Shown here: piece after piece, positions 13,181 through 24,300 of the stretch
Layout of the letters: each line of letters starts with the position of its first letter
Numbering within the stretch: position 1 is the first letter of the stretch
From: Cryptomeria japonica
Taxonomy: Eukaryota > Streptophyta > Pinopsida > Cupressales > Cupressaceae
Reading direction: 5' to 3'
Length of the DNA: 64,000 bases
Assembly: GCF_030272615.1 (NCBI RefSeq)
Contig: NC_081411.1
Coordinates: 155,148,971-155,212,970 of the forward strand
Notes under the pieces: generated by a model
Told to the model about the DNA's origin: nothing
Databases searched by the model: none
The model's input: only the letters and a program-made list of their open reading frames with translations
Position numbers and translations under genes: made by a program

Positions 13181-13329
13181 GTAGGTCCCTCCTCTGCACC
13201 ACCCTCTCCTACACCTGTATCCATCGGGATCTCTCTCTCCATCCCCCTCCCACTCAGCTGCACTCCTCACTGCATCAAAGGTACCTATGATATCTGAAGA
13301 GGTAGTCTACCTCTCCCTCTCCGCTACCT

Positions 13330-13485
13330 CAGCATCCCCAAACCTCCTCCACCTCCTCCACCTCGTCCTCCTCCTCCACCCCCACCTCGTCCTCGTCCTC
13401 CTCCACCTCCACCTCCTCCTCCTCCTCCATCTCCTCCTCCTCCTCCATCTCCTCCTCCTCCTCCTCCTCCTCGGCCTCCTACTCT
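13330..13485. repeat. CCT/CTC-rich low-complexity tract
   Basis: Imperfect CCTCCT/CCACCT runs. On the minus strand it encodes poly-Gly, poly-Arg or poly-Glu depending on frame, so the real frame through it cannot be chosen from this copy. ORFs called here on either strand are compositional. Confidence 0.85.
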
Positions 13486-14948
13486 CTGTCCTCATCCTTG
13501 TCCTCTCTCATCCTCAAAAGATGGGATCGGCTCTGCCGGGTCTGATATCCGTCGGATCGGGTGTGCAGCTCGGTACTGTGTATACTCCTCTGTCACCCCT
13601 GCATCAACGACCCTCGGTCGTAAGTCCCATGGCCTCGCCTGCAGTGTCCGAAACTCTGCCAGTGCCTGATCATACGGTAGCACTGGACCCCATGCATACC
13701 GCTCTCGGATCACTCGTGCATACTCCCCTGATCTGCTAGGCAGTCCCTGCTGCCATCCGAACTGCCTCATCACTCGTCCCGACACCTGTCTCTCTACATG
13801 ATAAGAGGTCCTCCCAATGAGGAATCGGGTCATGAAGACATAAGGTATTGCCTCTGCATCATCCTCCCATGGCTCACACTCCAAGTATGGCCACCAGATC
13901 ACTGCATCCAGGTCATCCAATGCTCGCTGCCACCACTCTAACTTCCCCAAGTGGGGCTGACTCATCATGCCACTGTACATAAACATGTATGGCTGGTCCA
14001 TGGCTCGGAATCTGAGACTCACTGGTCGATTCACTGGTAAGTGCTCCCATGCCCACACATGCAGCAGCGTCATGCCCACTGCAAGAGAACCTCTCCCCCG
14101 GTACACTACCTCGTGTAGCTCCTGATACATGTGCGCTAACACGCACGGCCCCCAGGCAAATCGGGTCCCCTCAGTCATCATCATCTCTATAACCTGTCCC
14201 CATCCCACCGCCAATCCATGTGACCGCCTGTCTGGACATGAAGACCTCCCACGATCCCTGACAACACTGCTAGAAGGGGCTCATATAGTGCCGCTATATC
14301 CTCCCATGTGATCGAGCCATCATCAATGTATACATCCTCCTCAAAAATCCTCTGACAAGACACCGTCCCCCAGGATCTATCATATGTCACCAGCTCCCCT
14401 CGAATCGGAATCCGAAGGATACGCCACACGTCCTCTAAGGTCACAGTCATCTCTCCCTGTGCCAAATGAAATGTGCACATCTCATTGTGCCATCGCTCTG
14501 CCAATGCTGTAATCAGGCCGTGATTCATCCGAATCACGGGCATGTGCATTACCTCATAGAGGCCAGTAGCTGCAATACAGTCTATCTCCGCCTGTGTCAA
14601 CCGATCTCACAACCCTTGTGTCACAGGATGGCGCTTGCGTAACTATAACACGCGCAGATCCTCCTGCACATAGACATTCATCAATCACCATCAGTTGTTT
14701 TGTTTTCAAACTTTCTTAAGTTTAAACCTAGACTATCATCAGATACTTTGATCAAGTATCTTCGGGTCTCAACAGGTAAGCAATCATGGCCACCTAGACT
14801 TCAACAGGCATTTATCCTAACAAATGACCTAAGTCTCATCGGGCTGCTATGGTTCAAAACAACTCCCACTTCACCTCACCATTCATCAATCATTCGGCAT
14901 CAGGAGATTTATTTTGTTCAGAACTGGGGCATCTTTCTATCCTAAGGC

Positions 14949-15238
14949 AAAAGCGCTATTTTATCTACAAAAGCGCTACAACCCTATCAAAAGCGCTCAA
15001 AAAGCTGTACAAAAGCGCTACAAAAACAAAAGCACTAAACCAGCTATGCAATAGCACTATTTAACATCAATAGTGCTCAATTAACCATACAATAGTGCTA
15101 CTTAGTCCAAAGCGCTAAAACTTGCATGCATTAGCGCTAATTAATACAAAAGCGCTCAAACAAGAGCACAATAGCGCCATTTCAGCACAATAGCACTAAT
15201 TCATGGGGCAAAAGCACTAAAACCATAGTTCCAGCGCT
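14949..15238. repeat. Array of ~20-22-bp units centred on AGCGCT
   Basis: About 15 units shaped CAAAAGCGCTA plus a variable 8-12 base tail. AGCGCT is at 14952, 14972, 14992, 15014, 15111, 15133, 15151 and 15233. Variants AGCACT, AGTGCT and AGCGCC fill the other positions. The hexamer is kept while the spacers vary. It lies between the antisense ORF and the region before the 3' polypurine tract, matching the cluster at the left end of the element. Confidence 0.9.
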
Positions 15239-15788
15239 CTTGCTCCGACTTGACTTGGACTCAGCTAAAAACCTATCAAAAACGCATGAAAATTGAGTTT
15301 TCGAATTTGCGTACCGCTGGTCCGTAGTCCTCTGGGCGCTGGAACTGTCAGACTCGCTCGAATCTATGCTCGGTGATCAAAATCGGCATAGTCGCTCCTC
15401 CTTGCTCCTCCAAATGTCACTATCAGAGCTCTCGTTTTCCACTGGTCGCGGTCACAAATGGTCTTGTTTTCACCCCTTTCACCCCATTTATACCCCTCGC
15501 TATCCCCGTAACTTCACCCCGCTCATCACCGTGGTCCCCGTGAACTTCTCGAGCCCCCCATTTCTCCATGTTTCTCCCGTTTTCTTCTATTTTTCCCCAG
15601 TATGCCTAACTTTATCTCTTCTACCACCCTGCCAATTTTCATTCTTTTTCGAGAGATCGCCCGATTTTTCGACATTTTTCGGCCCATCTCTCGAGGGGGC
15701 ATACCACCCATTAAATTTACATTTTATGGGGCATTTCTTCACACCAGTTTTTCTTTCTTTGAAACGATGCGATAAACTGCACCGTCTC

Positions 15789-15801
15789 AAAGAGGGGCAA
15801 A
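15789..15801 (+). other. Polypurine tract of element A
   Basis: AAAGAGGGGCAAA directly precedes TGTAGTCACAT, the LTR start. The same junction appears inverted in element B at 52388/52389. It would prime plus-strand DNA synthesis. Confidence 0.85.
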
Positions 15802-16290
15802 TGTAGTCACATAAATCTGTCCATTTTAATTAAATAAATATTTCGTATTTATTTGATTAAAAATCCACTAGCCACCAGTTAATTAAATTAATATTTAATT
15901 AATTCATCCCCAAACATTCTTCTATTAATTAAATAAATTATTCAATTTATTTTAATTAATTCATTAAATCCAATTCAAATCAATTAATTAAATAAAATCT
16001 ATTTATTTAATTAAATCCCCCTATTCCTCTTTTAAATAAATTAAATAAAACATTTATTTAAATCATTATCCCCACCCCACTTGCATTTTCTTACAAATGC
16101 AACTTGCACACATTTTGAAATAAATGAATTTTTATTTTAAATAAAATCCTATTTTCCCTCACCCACCAAATCCACTTGCAAAATCTAATCCCCTTCTAGA
16201 TTCTTCTAACCCCTTCCTAATTAGCCTAATCCATCCCCTAAATATTGTCACATTTCTAAGCAAAATGGAGTCACTTCTCAAAGTCTAAAA

Positions 16291-16394
16291 GTCTTTGATA
16301 ACCATTAAAGGCTTTCAACCTTCAACCACTTAATGGCTCAAAGTCTTTGATAACCATTGAAGGCTTTCAACCTTCAACCACTTAATCCCCAAAG
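16291..16394 (+). repeat. 52-bp tandem repeat inside the LTR
   Basis: GTCTTTGATAACCATT begins at 16291 and again at 16343, followed by the same GGCTTTCAACCTTCAACCAC block. A degenerate third start is at 16394. Confidence 0.85.
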
Positions 16395-16777
16395 TCTCCA
16401 ATAACCATTAATGGTTAACCCAAACCCTCCTACATGGTTAAAACATTTGTTTTGACTCAACCTCTACCCAACCCAAGGGTCTCATCAAGCCTTTAATGCT
16501 TTGACCATGATTATCTCTTAATCATTTGCACAAAGGTTTATCCTTGCATTAATTCCTAATCCAGTGGGTAATCCTAATTTAGGCTTGACCCTTACCTTCT
16601 AGATAACCATGAGGTCTCCTCAGGCATTTAATGCCTCCAACCTCTTCTCTCAACCCAATCCTGTGTTGACACTTGTTACTATTTTATTGGTGCAAATTGT
16701 GCACATGGATCCCCAACTTTCAAGCTTGACCCTTGATTAAACCTTTCAATCCTGGCCATCCATTGCTCCATTTTTCC

Positions 16778-16786
16778 TATAAATAG
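16778..16786 (+). promoter_or_regulatory. TATA box of the element A LTR
   Basis: TATAAATAG about 975 bases into the LTR. The equivalent TATAAATAG is kept in element B's LTR (minus strand, 51444-51436). It probably sets the element's transcription start shortly downstream. Confidence 0.7.
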
Positions 16787-17507
16787 AGCCCATTCCTTCA
16801 TAATCCAGATCTTGGAAAACTTGTATGCATCTAAGCTATAGACATTTTAGAGAGCATTTTAGCATAAGCAATCTAACATCTTGTCTTTTTAGTTAAAATA
16901 CATCATTTTAGCATTAGTATTAGCTTTTTATTTCACATTTAGAGCTATACTACAATCTCAATCCTCCATAAGCATCCATAGTGCAAAAAGCTGCCGAGAG
17001 CTACACTATTTTGAACTTGGAGAGGAGAGGAACAAGGTAGAAGAAGCTAAGGCCATGCTAAGAGGCAGTTGGAGATGTCTCATGATCTTTGTTTTACTTA
17101 TTAGATATATTAGCATGTCTCTTTGTGTCTCTTTTGGAATGCCTTCATATGTTTAGTTTTAGATTGACTAACACTAATGTTTTGTATGTTTTTGTGTTCT
17201 TTGATCATAGACTAATCTTGTGCCATTTAGGAGGGCATCAGAAACAATTTCCATTTAGCATATTTACCTGTGTGATGGATGCACTCGAATATTGTGTATG
17301 CCCACTCAATTCTTGTAGCCGATCAGCCACGACTATATAGCCTTGCTAGTAGGCAATTCTCTTGTCATCTTCTGTGGGTGCTCTATTGAATTCAGAGCCC
17401 TGCATTTTTGCTTGGTATCATGAATTTTGCTTGCATTATTTGATAAAAAAAAAATCGTTTGCAATTTATTAATATTTTGATGCAATATTTCATTTACATG
17501 AGATACT

Positions 17508-17980
17508 TACAATTCGTGCAGCAAGTTTCATATAACCATCAGAGCCGAGTTTGTGTTGCTCATGCTTTTCTTAGCTTGCCTTGGTTGCCTTTGATGTGTC
17601 ACTCAGTCTATAAAAAGTTTGAAATATGTTAGATTATATAAATATAAAGAGTAATTAATTAGTGCATAATTACATTCTTAATAGTATATCGTACCTTCTT
17701 TTGGCGTCTGGTGGTGTATTTCCTTTTTTCCTTTCAATTATCTCCTTGGCATCCAAAATCAGGTCCTTCCACTCCCTCTTTGGAATCATGGGGGGACACT
17801 TGTACTTTAGGTTCTTCACTAAATGGGTCCTATATTGGTCCCTCACATACTTTAGATATGTTCCAGCTTTTTCAAGGAGCTTGGTTTTGTCAAAGGTGTC
17901 ATTTCCAATCCACTCAACCATTTGGTTTATCAATTCATCTTTTAGCCTTTTTCCTTGGTCATTCCACCTTTTAAAGCAAA
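17508..17980 (-). pseudogene. TNPA / Transposase_24-like C-terminal segment
   Basis: A minus-strand exon at about 17980-17690 carries INQMVEWIGN, then YVRDQYRTHLVK and CPPMIPKREWKDL, then an Arg-rich end (PPDAKRRYD) before an intron. A further exon near 17595-17510 reads EKHEQHKLGSDGYMKLAARI, the H..GS-type pattern at the end of plant Ptta/En-Spm (Transposase_24) proteins. In CACTA elements this family binds subterminal repeats. The gene is truncated on its 3' side at the junction with element A. Family assignment rests on pattern recognition only. Confidence 0.6.
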
Positions 17981-17999
17981 AACAAACCTCTTAGATTCA

Positions 18000-19529
18000 G
18001 AAATGAAATGAAGCTACATTTATTATAGTTCAAGAAATGGATCAAAGGAAAACTATTCTAGCAATGTATGAAATCAAAATAGTGGATTAGGGTCAGTTCA
18101 CATATGATGTACCACCTTTTACGTATGGTGGGCCCAAATATCTACAATGCAATGTCACTAAGATGTTTATAGAAAATATCATTTCCTGCAAAAAAATTCA
18201 TGGGATCATTAGTCCAAAATGAGTGATCATAAAGTAAATTACAATTAGACTATATATAATAATAATTTTAAAGTACCTGTAACATTTTGTATCTTTAAGG
18301 GAATCATTTCTTTGTCGCTCACCACCAATGTGGCCTACAATGTTCCTGTACTAGCAATAAAAGAAGATCCAGGGAATGATGGTATGTTATCAACAGTAGT
18401 CGCCTTTGGTGCATCCTCATGTGCATCTTCTCCTGTAGAAAATGAATCCACTATGAAATGCCCCCAAGAAAGAACGCTTGAAGGGAAATAAACATGTAAC
18501 AAAAGATAGAGAAAAGGAGGGATCTACCAATAGTGGGCGGGCCAATATGATGTGTAGTAGAGGATGTTTGCATGCTACATGTTGCCGACATTGCAGTCAA
18601 TAATACAAGTGGGGCTAACCTTTAATGAGGCGGCGACGACATTTGCACGGGAACATTGACAACACCTAAAGAATAATACATTAAATATATAAAAAGTGCA
18701 AGAATTGTAAACAAGGATGAACCTTTATTATGAACATTGACAGTATCAAGTATGATGTGTTTTGGGTACTCAAAGTGATAAGCCAAGCAAGCAATAATCC
18801 AAGAAAATCATCATCACCTGAAGTACATGCAACACCCTCATCATGGCCACCACTTTCACGACAACGCATAAATTGTTGTAAAAACAACACATACATATTT
18901 TAGTTAATGACATAAAAGAGAATAAAATATAACCATTATTAAAAAAAAATTATAATTAAAGTTTTCATTACTGCTTACTTGCAAGTAGTCTGTTGCTTGA
19001 ATCAATACTTGCACCCTCTCTCGTATCTCATCAGTCATAGGATGCATGGATGCCAAAGCAACAATCTCTTTACTAATTTTTCTAAGAGGCTTTTTTATGA
19101 ATTCCATAGGGTGTGTGGAATTTTCAGGGTCATCATCACTTAATCCTATTGAGTCCACATCCCTAGAGAGGTTCTCAAGTACTGTAGCTCCCTTTTCCTT
19201 TTCCCAAATATCCATCTATGTCAAGAATATCATTAACAATTGCAAAATTAGTCTAAATCACTCAAAAAAAGAACATAATAATGTAACAGTTTGCTTCTAT
19301 CTAATTTGTACAATTACAATGAGGTTTACCTGCTTGGTAGAAGTGTCATGACCTACATCCCTATCTGCGCTATGTGATGGATCCATGTCGCCCTATGACA
19401 AAGAAAAAATATTAAAAATGTTAGCGAAATTAAACCAATAGACTTAGCAAAAAAACTTCATAATAAAATGGTATATTGGATTCATTAATTGGAGGTTGGT
19501 TAATTTAAATGGTATATAGTACATACCAC
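18000..19529 (-). other. Middle exons and introns of the CACTA second gene
   Basis: Short minus-strand open pieces separated by AT-rich introns. The clearest is about 19215-18980 (MDIWEKEKGATVLENLSRDV ... DEIRERVQVLIQATDYLQ), which ends at a GTAAGC donor. Others, near 18895 and 18640, are Ser/Gly-rich and stop-laden. They probably join the SET-like and TNPA-like segments, but splicing cannot be confirmed by reading. Confidence 0.4.
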
Positions 19530-20477
19530 CCCCATGATATTAAATTTGTTTATATCTATATGATTCAAACTACAATCAATTAGAAGCTCTTCACCTGCAC
19601 TTATTGATTTTATCGCACATATGAATACATGATTTCCCTCACGTGCCTCAAATATGCAATTGGGTTGTTTATTAGTTGACCCAAGTTGCGTACTATTTAT
19701 AAGCATGCAATATTCCCTGTTGCTTTTGGTCGACCATCAATGTATGCAACCACTCATTTACTTTGATCATTATCTTTCTGTTATATATAATTTGTTGATA
19801 GTGCATACCTATGCATACTTTATTTATATCGAACAATATGCATCCAATTATTGTAATTGTAAAAAGGTCCAACAAACTCCATCGATTCAACAACTTTGTT
19901 GTAACAGACCTTTATGTCATCCATGGAAAATAGGTTGAAACCATGTAATGACGAAGATGCTATGCGATATATCCTATCGTTAACACAAAAATTGGTGTTT
20001 ATTGGAGGAAGTTCCTTGGGCACCCATTGTTTCTATAGATGTTTGTACCTCATTGGCACCTCAATGTCACCTTTGGTCTCATCATCATAAGAACGTGACC
20101 CCCCTTGAGAAAGGAAAAATTTCATGCTTTTATTGAATTTTCTTCTAATCTTTTGACCTCTTGTTGATCTCTCTATTGTAGACCTACTACATGTCTCACT
20201 TTCATTTTCTATTCCTGCATTTCCCTCACTAGAAGAAGACACATCTAACAAATACCCATTTGGGGGTACCTGCACTCCATCAAATGAGAGAGTTAATTGG
20301 TAATGAGAGAGAAATTTTGCAAATGATGGTAATGTTGATGAAGAAGTCGGCCCTAAAGTTGATTTTGGGATTAAAGTGTCAATAAGTCCAACTGGGGCCT
20401 CAAGTGTTGATAATTGTATTATATTTGTTGCTAATGTTGAGGTTTGAAAAACCGAGGAAGTTTGTTTTCCAAGTAAT
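19530..20477 (-). pseudogene. SET-like domain segment in the CACTA second gene
   Basis: Read on the minus strand, an open stretch from about 20477 has a Ser-rich N-terminus, then a basic patch (RGQKIRRKFNKS). A segment LHGFNLFSMDDIKV leads to MEFVGPFYNYNNW. After a frame change near 19700 comes NSTQLGSTNKQPNCIFEARE, then ICAIKSISAGEELLIDCSLN. The pairing of an N-x(8-10)-PNC block with AGEEL-[LT]-x-[DY] is the core of SET methyltransferase domains. The usual aromatic Tyr after GEEL is Cys here, so activity is doubtful even apart from the frameshifts. It lies on the same strand as, and just upstream of, the TNPA-like exons, so it may be the N-terminal part of that gene. Confidence 0.6.
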
Positions 20478-20946
20478 TTTTAAAAAATAAACTATTTCTA
20501 TAGGGTGTATTGACTAGTTATACCTGTCCATCCATGAGACTATGCAGGGTCCTCATCAAAGGGGTTCCTCCACATGTAATTCAATTATCTTATGTTAGCT
20601 AAAAATTACATAGTACACAACATGAACTTTGTAGACAAAAAGAGTATTAAATAATAAAAAGATGTTTTCATCAAAATCATTGTAAATTTTTAATTCCTTA
20701 CCTTTACTTTATGTAGACTATGTAGGATCCTCAACTAGATGGTTGACGATGTCTGTAGTCAATGACCTATTCCCACCAAGGGTGACAGCATCACATAGGG
20801 ACTATACATGAAATCAACACCTTCAATTGAGCATCATAAGCATTACATTTGTAAGTTGATAAACAATAAATACCTATGTATCATAAGCATCACATGATGT
20901 ATCATCATATATGTAATTAAGCATCATAGTTAGCATCACATATGTG

Positions 20947-21150
20947 TCATCATAAACATGTAATCCATCACATATGTATCATAAATCACCATCCATCACA
21001 TAGGTAATAAACACAAAGTTCAAAAAATGTCACATGTATCATCATAAACATGTAATCCATCACATATGTATTTTAAATCAACATTCATCACATAGCTAAT
21101 AAACAATCCAAATTCTATAAATAAACACAAAGTTTAAAAAATGTCACATA
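20947..21150. repeat. 92-bp tandem duplication between the two CACTA genes
   Basis: TCATCATAAACATGTAATCC starts at 20947 and again at 21039. The block continues through a CACATATGTAT stretch to AAAAAATGTCACAT in both copies. Confidence 0.8.
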
Positions 21151-21289
21151 AATAGTCACTCTCCCTATCTCCATCTCCATATTAAAAGGGGCATCATGAA
21201 TTGATTATGTAATGGCATTAGAATTCAAAAAATAATGAGCTAATTATGTAAAAAAATTCTATCAAGAAATCAATAATAAATAGATAATG

Positions 21290-21348
21290 TACTAATCGCA
21301 TAGCTCATACATTTCATTCATCATCATAAGCATCATGATCATCATCAC

Positions 21349-21383
<35 letters not shown>

Positions 21384-24300
21384 CCACCATCGTCTTCATC
21401 ATCGTCATCACCATCAACACCATCATCACAATCACCATCACCATCACCATCACCATCATCACCTTCACCATCACCATGATCATGATCATGATCATGATCA
21501 TCATCTTCGTCTTCTTCTTCTTCATCATCATCGAGAAATTGTCAATCATGATCATCATCTACTTCATCTTCTACTTCTTTGGTATCTTCTTCTTCCATCA
21601 CATTATACTTTATCGACCTTCCTCTTGGATCATGTCTAACAACAAATGACCAACCCAGTTTATGTGGAACCTCTAAGTAAAATACCTGCTCACATTGGCT
21701 TGGAAGAACATAGGGCTCATCCCCAACTAGTTCAAATGACCTTGTATTAACTAATGTAAAACCATTATCATGTTCAATAATAGTTCTATCAGGATCATTT
21801 TTATTCAATTGTAACTTGTACCATTTGACAACAAACAAAACTAATTTGAAGGAATTAAAGTCACACTCAAGTATATCATCCAAAATGCCATAGTATCAAT
21901 TTTGAGACTGTTGAGGATGTATGTCATTTCTCGATGAAATATTTGTCACCTCAAAGACTGCAGTGATGCAAGAATCATAAGTTTTCTTCATGTCATCCAA
22001 CTTTTTGATGCAAAATTTATGACCATTGCAGCACATAGCATTGTGGTGTTTGGCTTGCGATATGTCAAACATGTAAAATTTATTGCATTGTGAGTTGATA
22101 AATCTATGGGTGATTAATAAATTTATAAGTACCTGTTTATCTCTTAAACCATATGCTAAATCAATTTCCCTTTGCATAACATTGGAATCTCCATTACGAT
22201 GAGCTTCTTTAACCAATGAAGCCACACCTTCCCATGTTAATTTGTGACCAGAATGTTGACAACGTTCGATCCATACCATCACCGAATCAAGATTGTTTGC
22301 AATATACAAATGTAGTGCATCCCTCTCTCGACCAAGTGTATAAAAAATAAATAGACACCTTACAACTGATTTATTTTAAAGATTAAAAATTAATTAACTA
22401 CAATAACATCTTATAATTACCTCTCACTTTCGTCAATCTACCTTTCCCCGTCAAGTACTCCCCTTTTAATTTGTTAATGGGGTTGGGATCCCAAATACGA
22501 TCTACGTGGATCTTTGCTGCAAACTTAGGAAGATATTCAGAATTGTACACCATAGTCTGGTATAACATATATCCCTCCATCATAGAACCCTTAGGATGTG
22601 CTCTTTGTCGAACCAAAGCCTTCAAAAATTTCAAGTTCCTCTCAACCATCTACATTGACCTAGTGTCTACAAGTCCACACAATTCAATCTCCTGAACTTA
22701 GTGTATGAGGTAGTGTTCTTGTGCATTGAAAAAAGATGAAGGTAGACACTTTTACATTTCACACATTAGATGAGGAATTTTTCTCTTCCAATATTTTATA
22801 TCTTCTTTATGGAATTATTTACATGACAACCACCTACAAGATATTTAAGATGCAAAAAAAAATATTACATAACAAGTAAAACAAATCGCAAATATAATAT
22901 CTATACAATGAACTGAACAATTATCACTACTTACCTCATGTATTTTCCAAGATCATATATGACTTGCTTGACATTATTGTCGAAGTTGTCTAGGAGAGAT
23001 AGAGGTAGAACGTACTGCAACAATTATAAAATTATCTTTTCATTTTTTCTAATATAATATAATGAAAAGTACTCGAGCAATACTTAAATACATAGTAAAA
23101 ACACAAGAGCATGAATTACCTTAATGAAGGTATGCCAATCACGCATTTTAATCCCTGGCCCAAATTCACTTTTCTCTGATATGCGATTTTTTATGTTTGC
23201 AACAAATCCTATGGGAAATCAAATTTTCGTATGACTTCTTTTATAGCATTGCTTTTCTGGTCCATTAATAACCAAGGAAGCTCACTTATATTAATCTTGT
23301 CTCCATGGCTATTTGATTGAATGGCATTTACCATTACATGATTAGAATCTTGAATGTCACTACATATTTTGACAATTTTTTCTTTATCACATCTTCCATC
23401 CAATATTTTCCATAATGTCTCTATTATATTCTTTCCAATATGCATAGTATCAAACAAATGCACAATTTATAACTGCTCATTATGGGAAACCTACTAAATT
23501 GGCAGGGATAACTTTTTAGTCCCTTAGGAAGGTGGTCATTTATGCCTTCACGACCTTCACGATCATCAATCACATCATCAGTAAACAAAACACAATAGAA
23601 AATATGTTTTATGACATAAACCATTAGATGGAATGACATTACCTTGATGATTAATTCTATTATATTCCAACTTCCACAGGTGAGGTGTCATTCTTCGTGG
23701 CTTTGATGTATTCTCTTCTTTCCCATTGAAAAGATGTTTTTTAGTATTTTGATACTTATGATTTTTGTGGAGAAAGTGCTTATACTCATCAAACACCTTC
23801 TTTCCTAAACGTTTTGAATGACGAGATTTCATCTTTGAACAACAAACTGGACATGCAAATTTTCCCTTTGCTTGAAGACCTACAAGATAATGTATAATTG
23901 GATTAAATATGTTAATTTTTTGAATTCTAATGTTCATGCACAACTTAAACACTATAACATACCACAAAAATGTGTTAGCCCTGGGCCATTGTGTATTGTC
24001 CATAGAAGCATCACATGGAATTGAAATTGTCTTTGTCCTATTGGTCTAGAGACATCATACATAGTTACACCATTCCATAACTCCAGGAGCTTGTCGATAA
24101 GAGGCTCGATATATACATTCATATCTTTAACTTGGTAGTTACCTAATCGAATGAACAAAAACATTAAATAATTATTATGACCATTTTACTGCAATATTTA
24201 TAATTAAATGTAGATGACTATATTTAAATGATAAAATACCTGGATCAATCATTGCCAACATTATGTGCTCCCTCTTTATTGACATCCATGGAGGAATGTT

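Larger units (their letters stand above)
12508..14681 (-). pseudogene. Antisense plant-mobile-domain (PMD) ORF in the 3' region of element A
   Basis: Read on the minus strand from an ATG at 14681, with in-frame stops near 14645 and 14609, and a frameshift near 14215. The N-terminal half is typical of the plant mobile domain (aminotransferase-like PMD): TGLYEVMHMP, HGLITALAERWHNEMCTFHL, GEMTVTLEDVWRILRIPI, and later LAHMYQELHEV and YLECEPWEDD. A TGA at 13492 precedes a low-complexity Gly/Arg/Glu-coding tract. Three 17-residue repeats (core AAAMDMGEGATGG) follow, then a coiled-coil-like stretch at about 12900-13000. The frame closes at TGA 12508. Antisense PMD ORFs in 3' regions of Tat elements are described. 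PMD genes are host-derived and also occur in DNA transposons; function inside the element is unknown. Plus-strand ORFs here are shadows. Confidence 0.85.
1..17440 (+). mobile_element. Element A: Tat-lineage Ty3/gypsy LTR retrotransposon, 5' LTR outside window
   Basis: The order leader, gag, protease, RT, RNase H, second RNase H, integrase, long 3' region, polypurine tract and LTR is seen directly. Domain order (integrase after RNase H) makes it Ty3/gypsy. Two consecutive RNase H-like domains and an antisense extra ORF in the 3' region are known hallmarks of the plant Tat lineage (Ogre/Retand-like). The coding frame has many in-frame stops and one clear frameshift, so this copy cannot make a full polyprotein. 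A second copy of the same family lies inverted at the right of the window (element B). The right limit is approximate: similarity to B's LTR is followed to about 17240, and CACTA-derived sequence begins by about 17508. Confidence 0.9.
15802..17440 (+). repeat. 3' LTR of element A (right end approximate)
   Basis: Starts TGTAGTCACAT right after the polypurine tract. It is AT-rich at first (ATTTAATTAA runs) and then has a TATA box at 16778. Similarity to element B's LTR (from 52388 downward) continues for about 1.44 kb, to about 17240. The true end lies between there and the CACTA sequence at about 17508. No partner LTR is in the window, so the end and any target duplication cannot be fixed. Confidence 0.75.

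Noticed and set aside
13043-13739. Two plus-strand ORFs over the PMD region
   Set aside because: Antisense shadows of the minus-strand PMD ORF and its CCT-rich tract.
12853-15238. CRISPR-like reading of the regularly spaced repeats
   Set aside because: Units are degenerate with very short spacers and sit inside a plant retrotransposon; no cas genes.
21335-21649. Ile/Met-rich plus-strand ORF and its minus-strand counterpart
   Set aside because: Product of the CAT/ATC microsatellite in non-coding frames.
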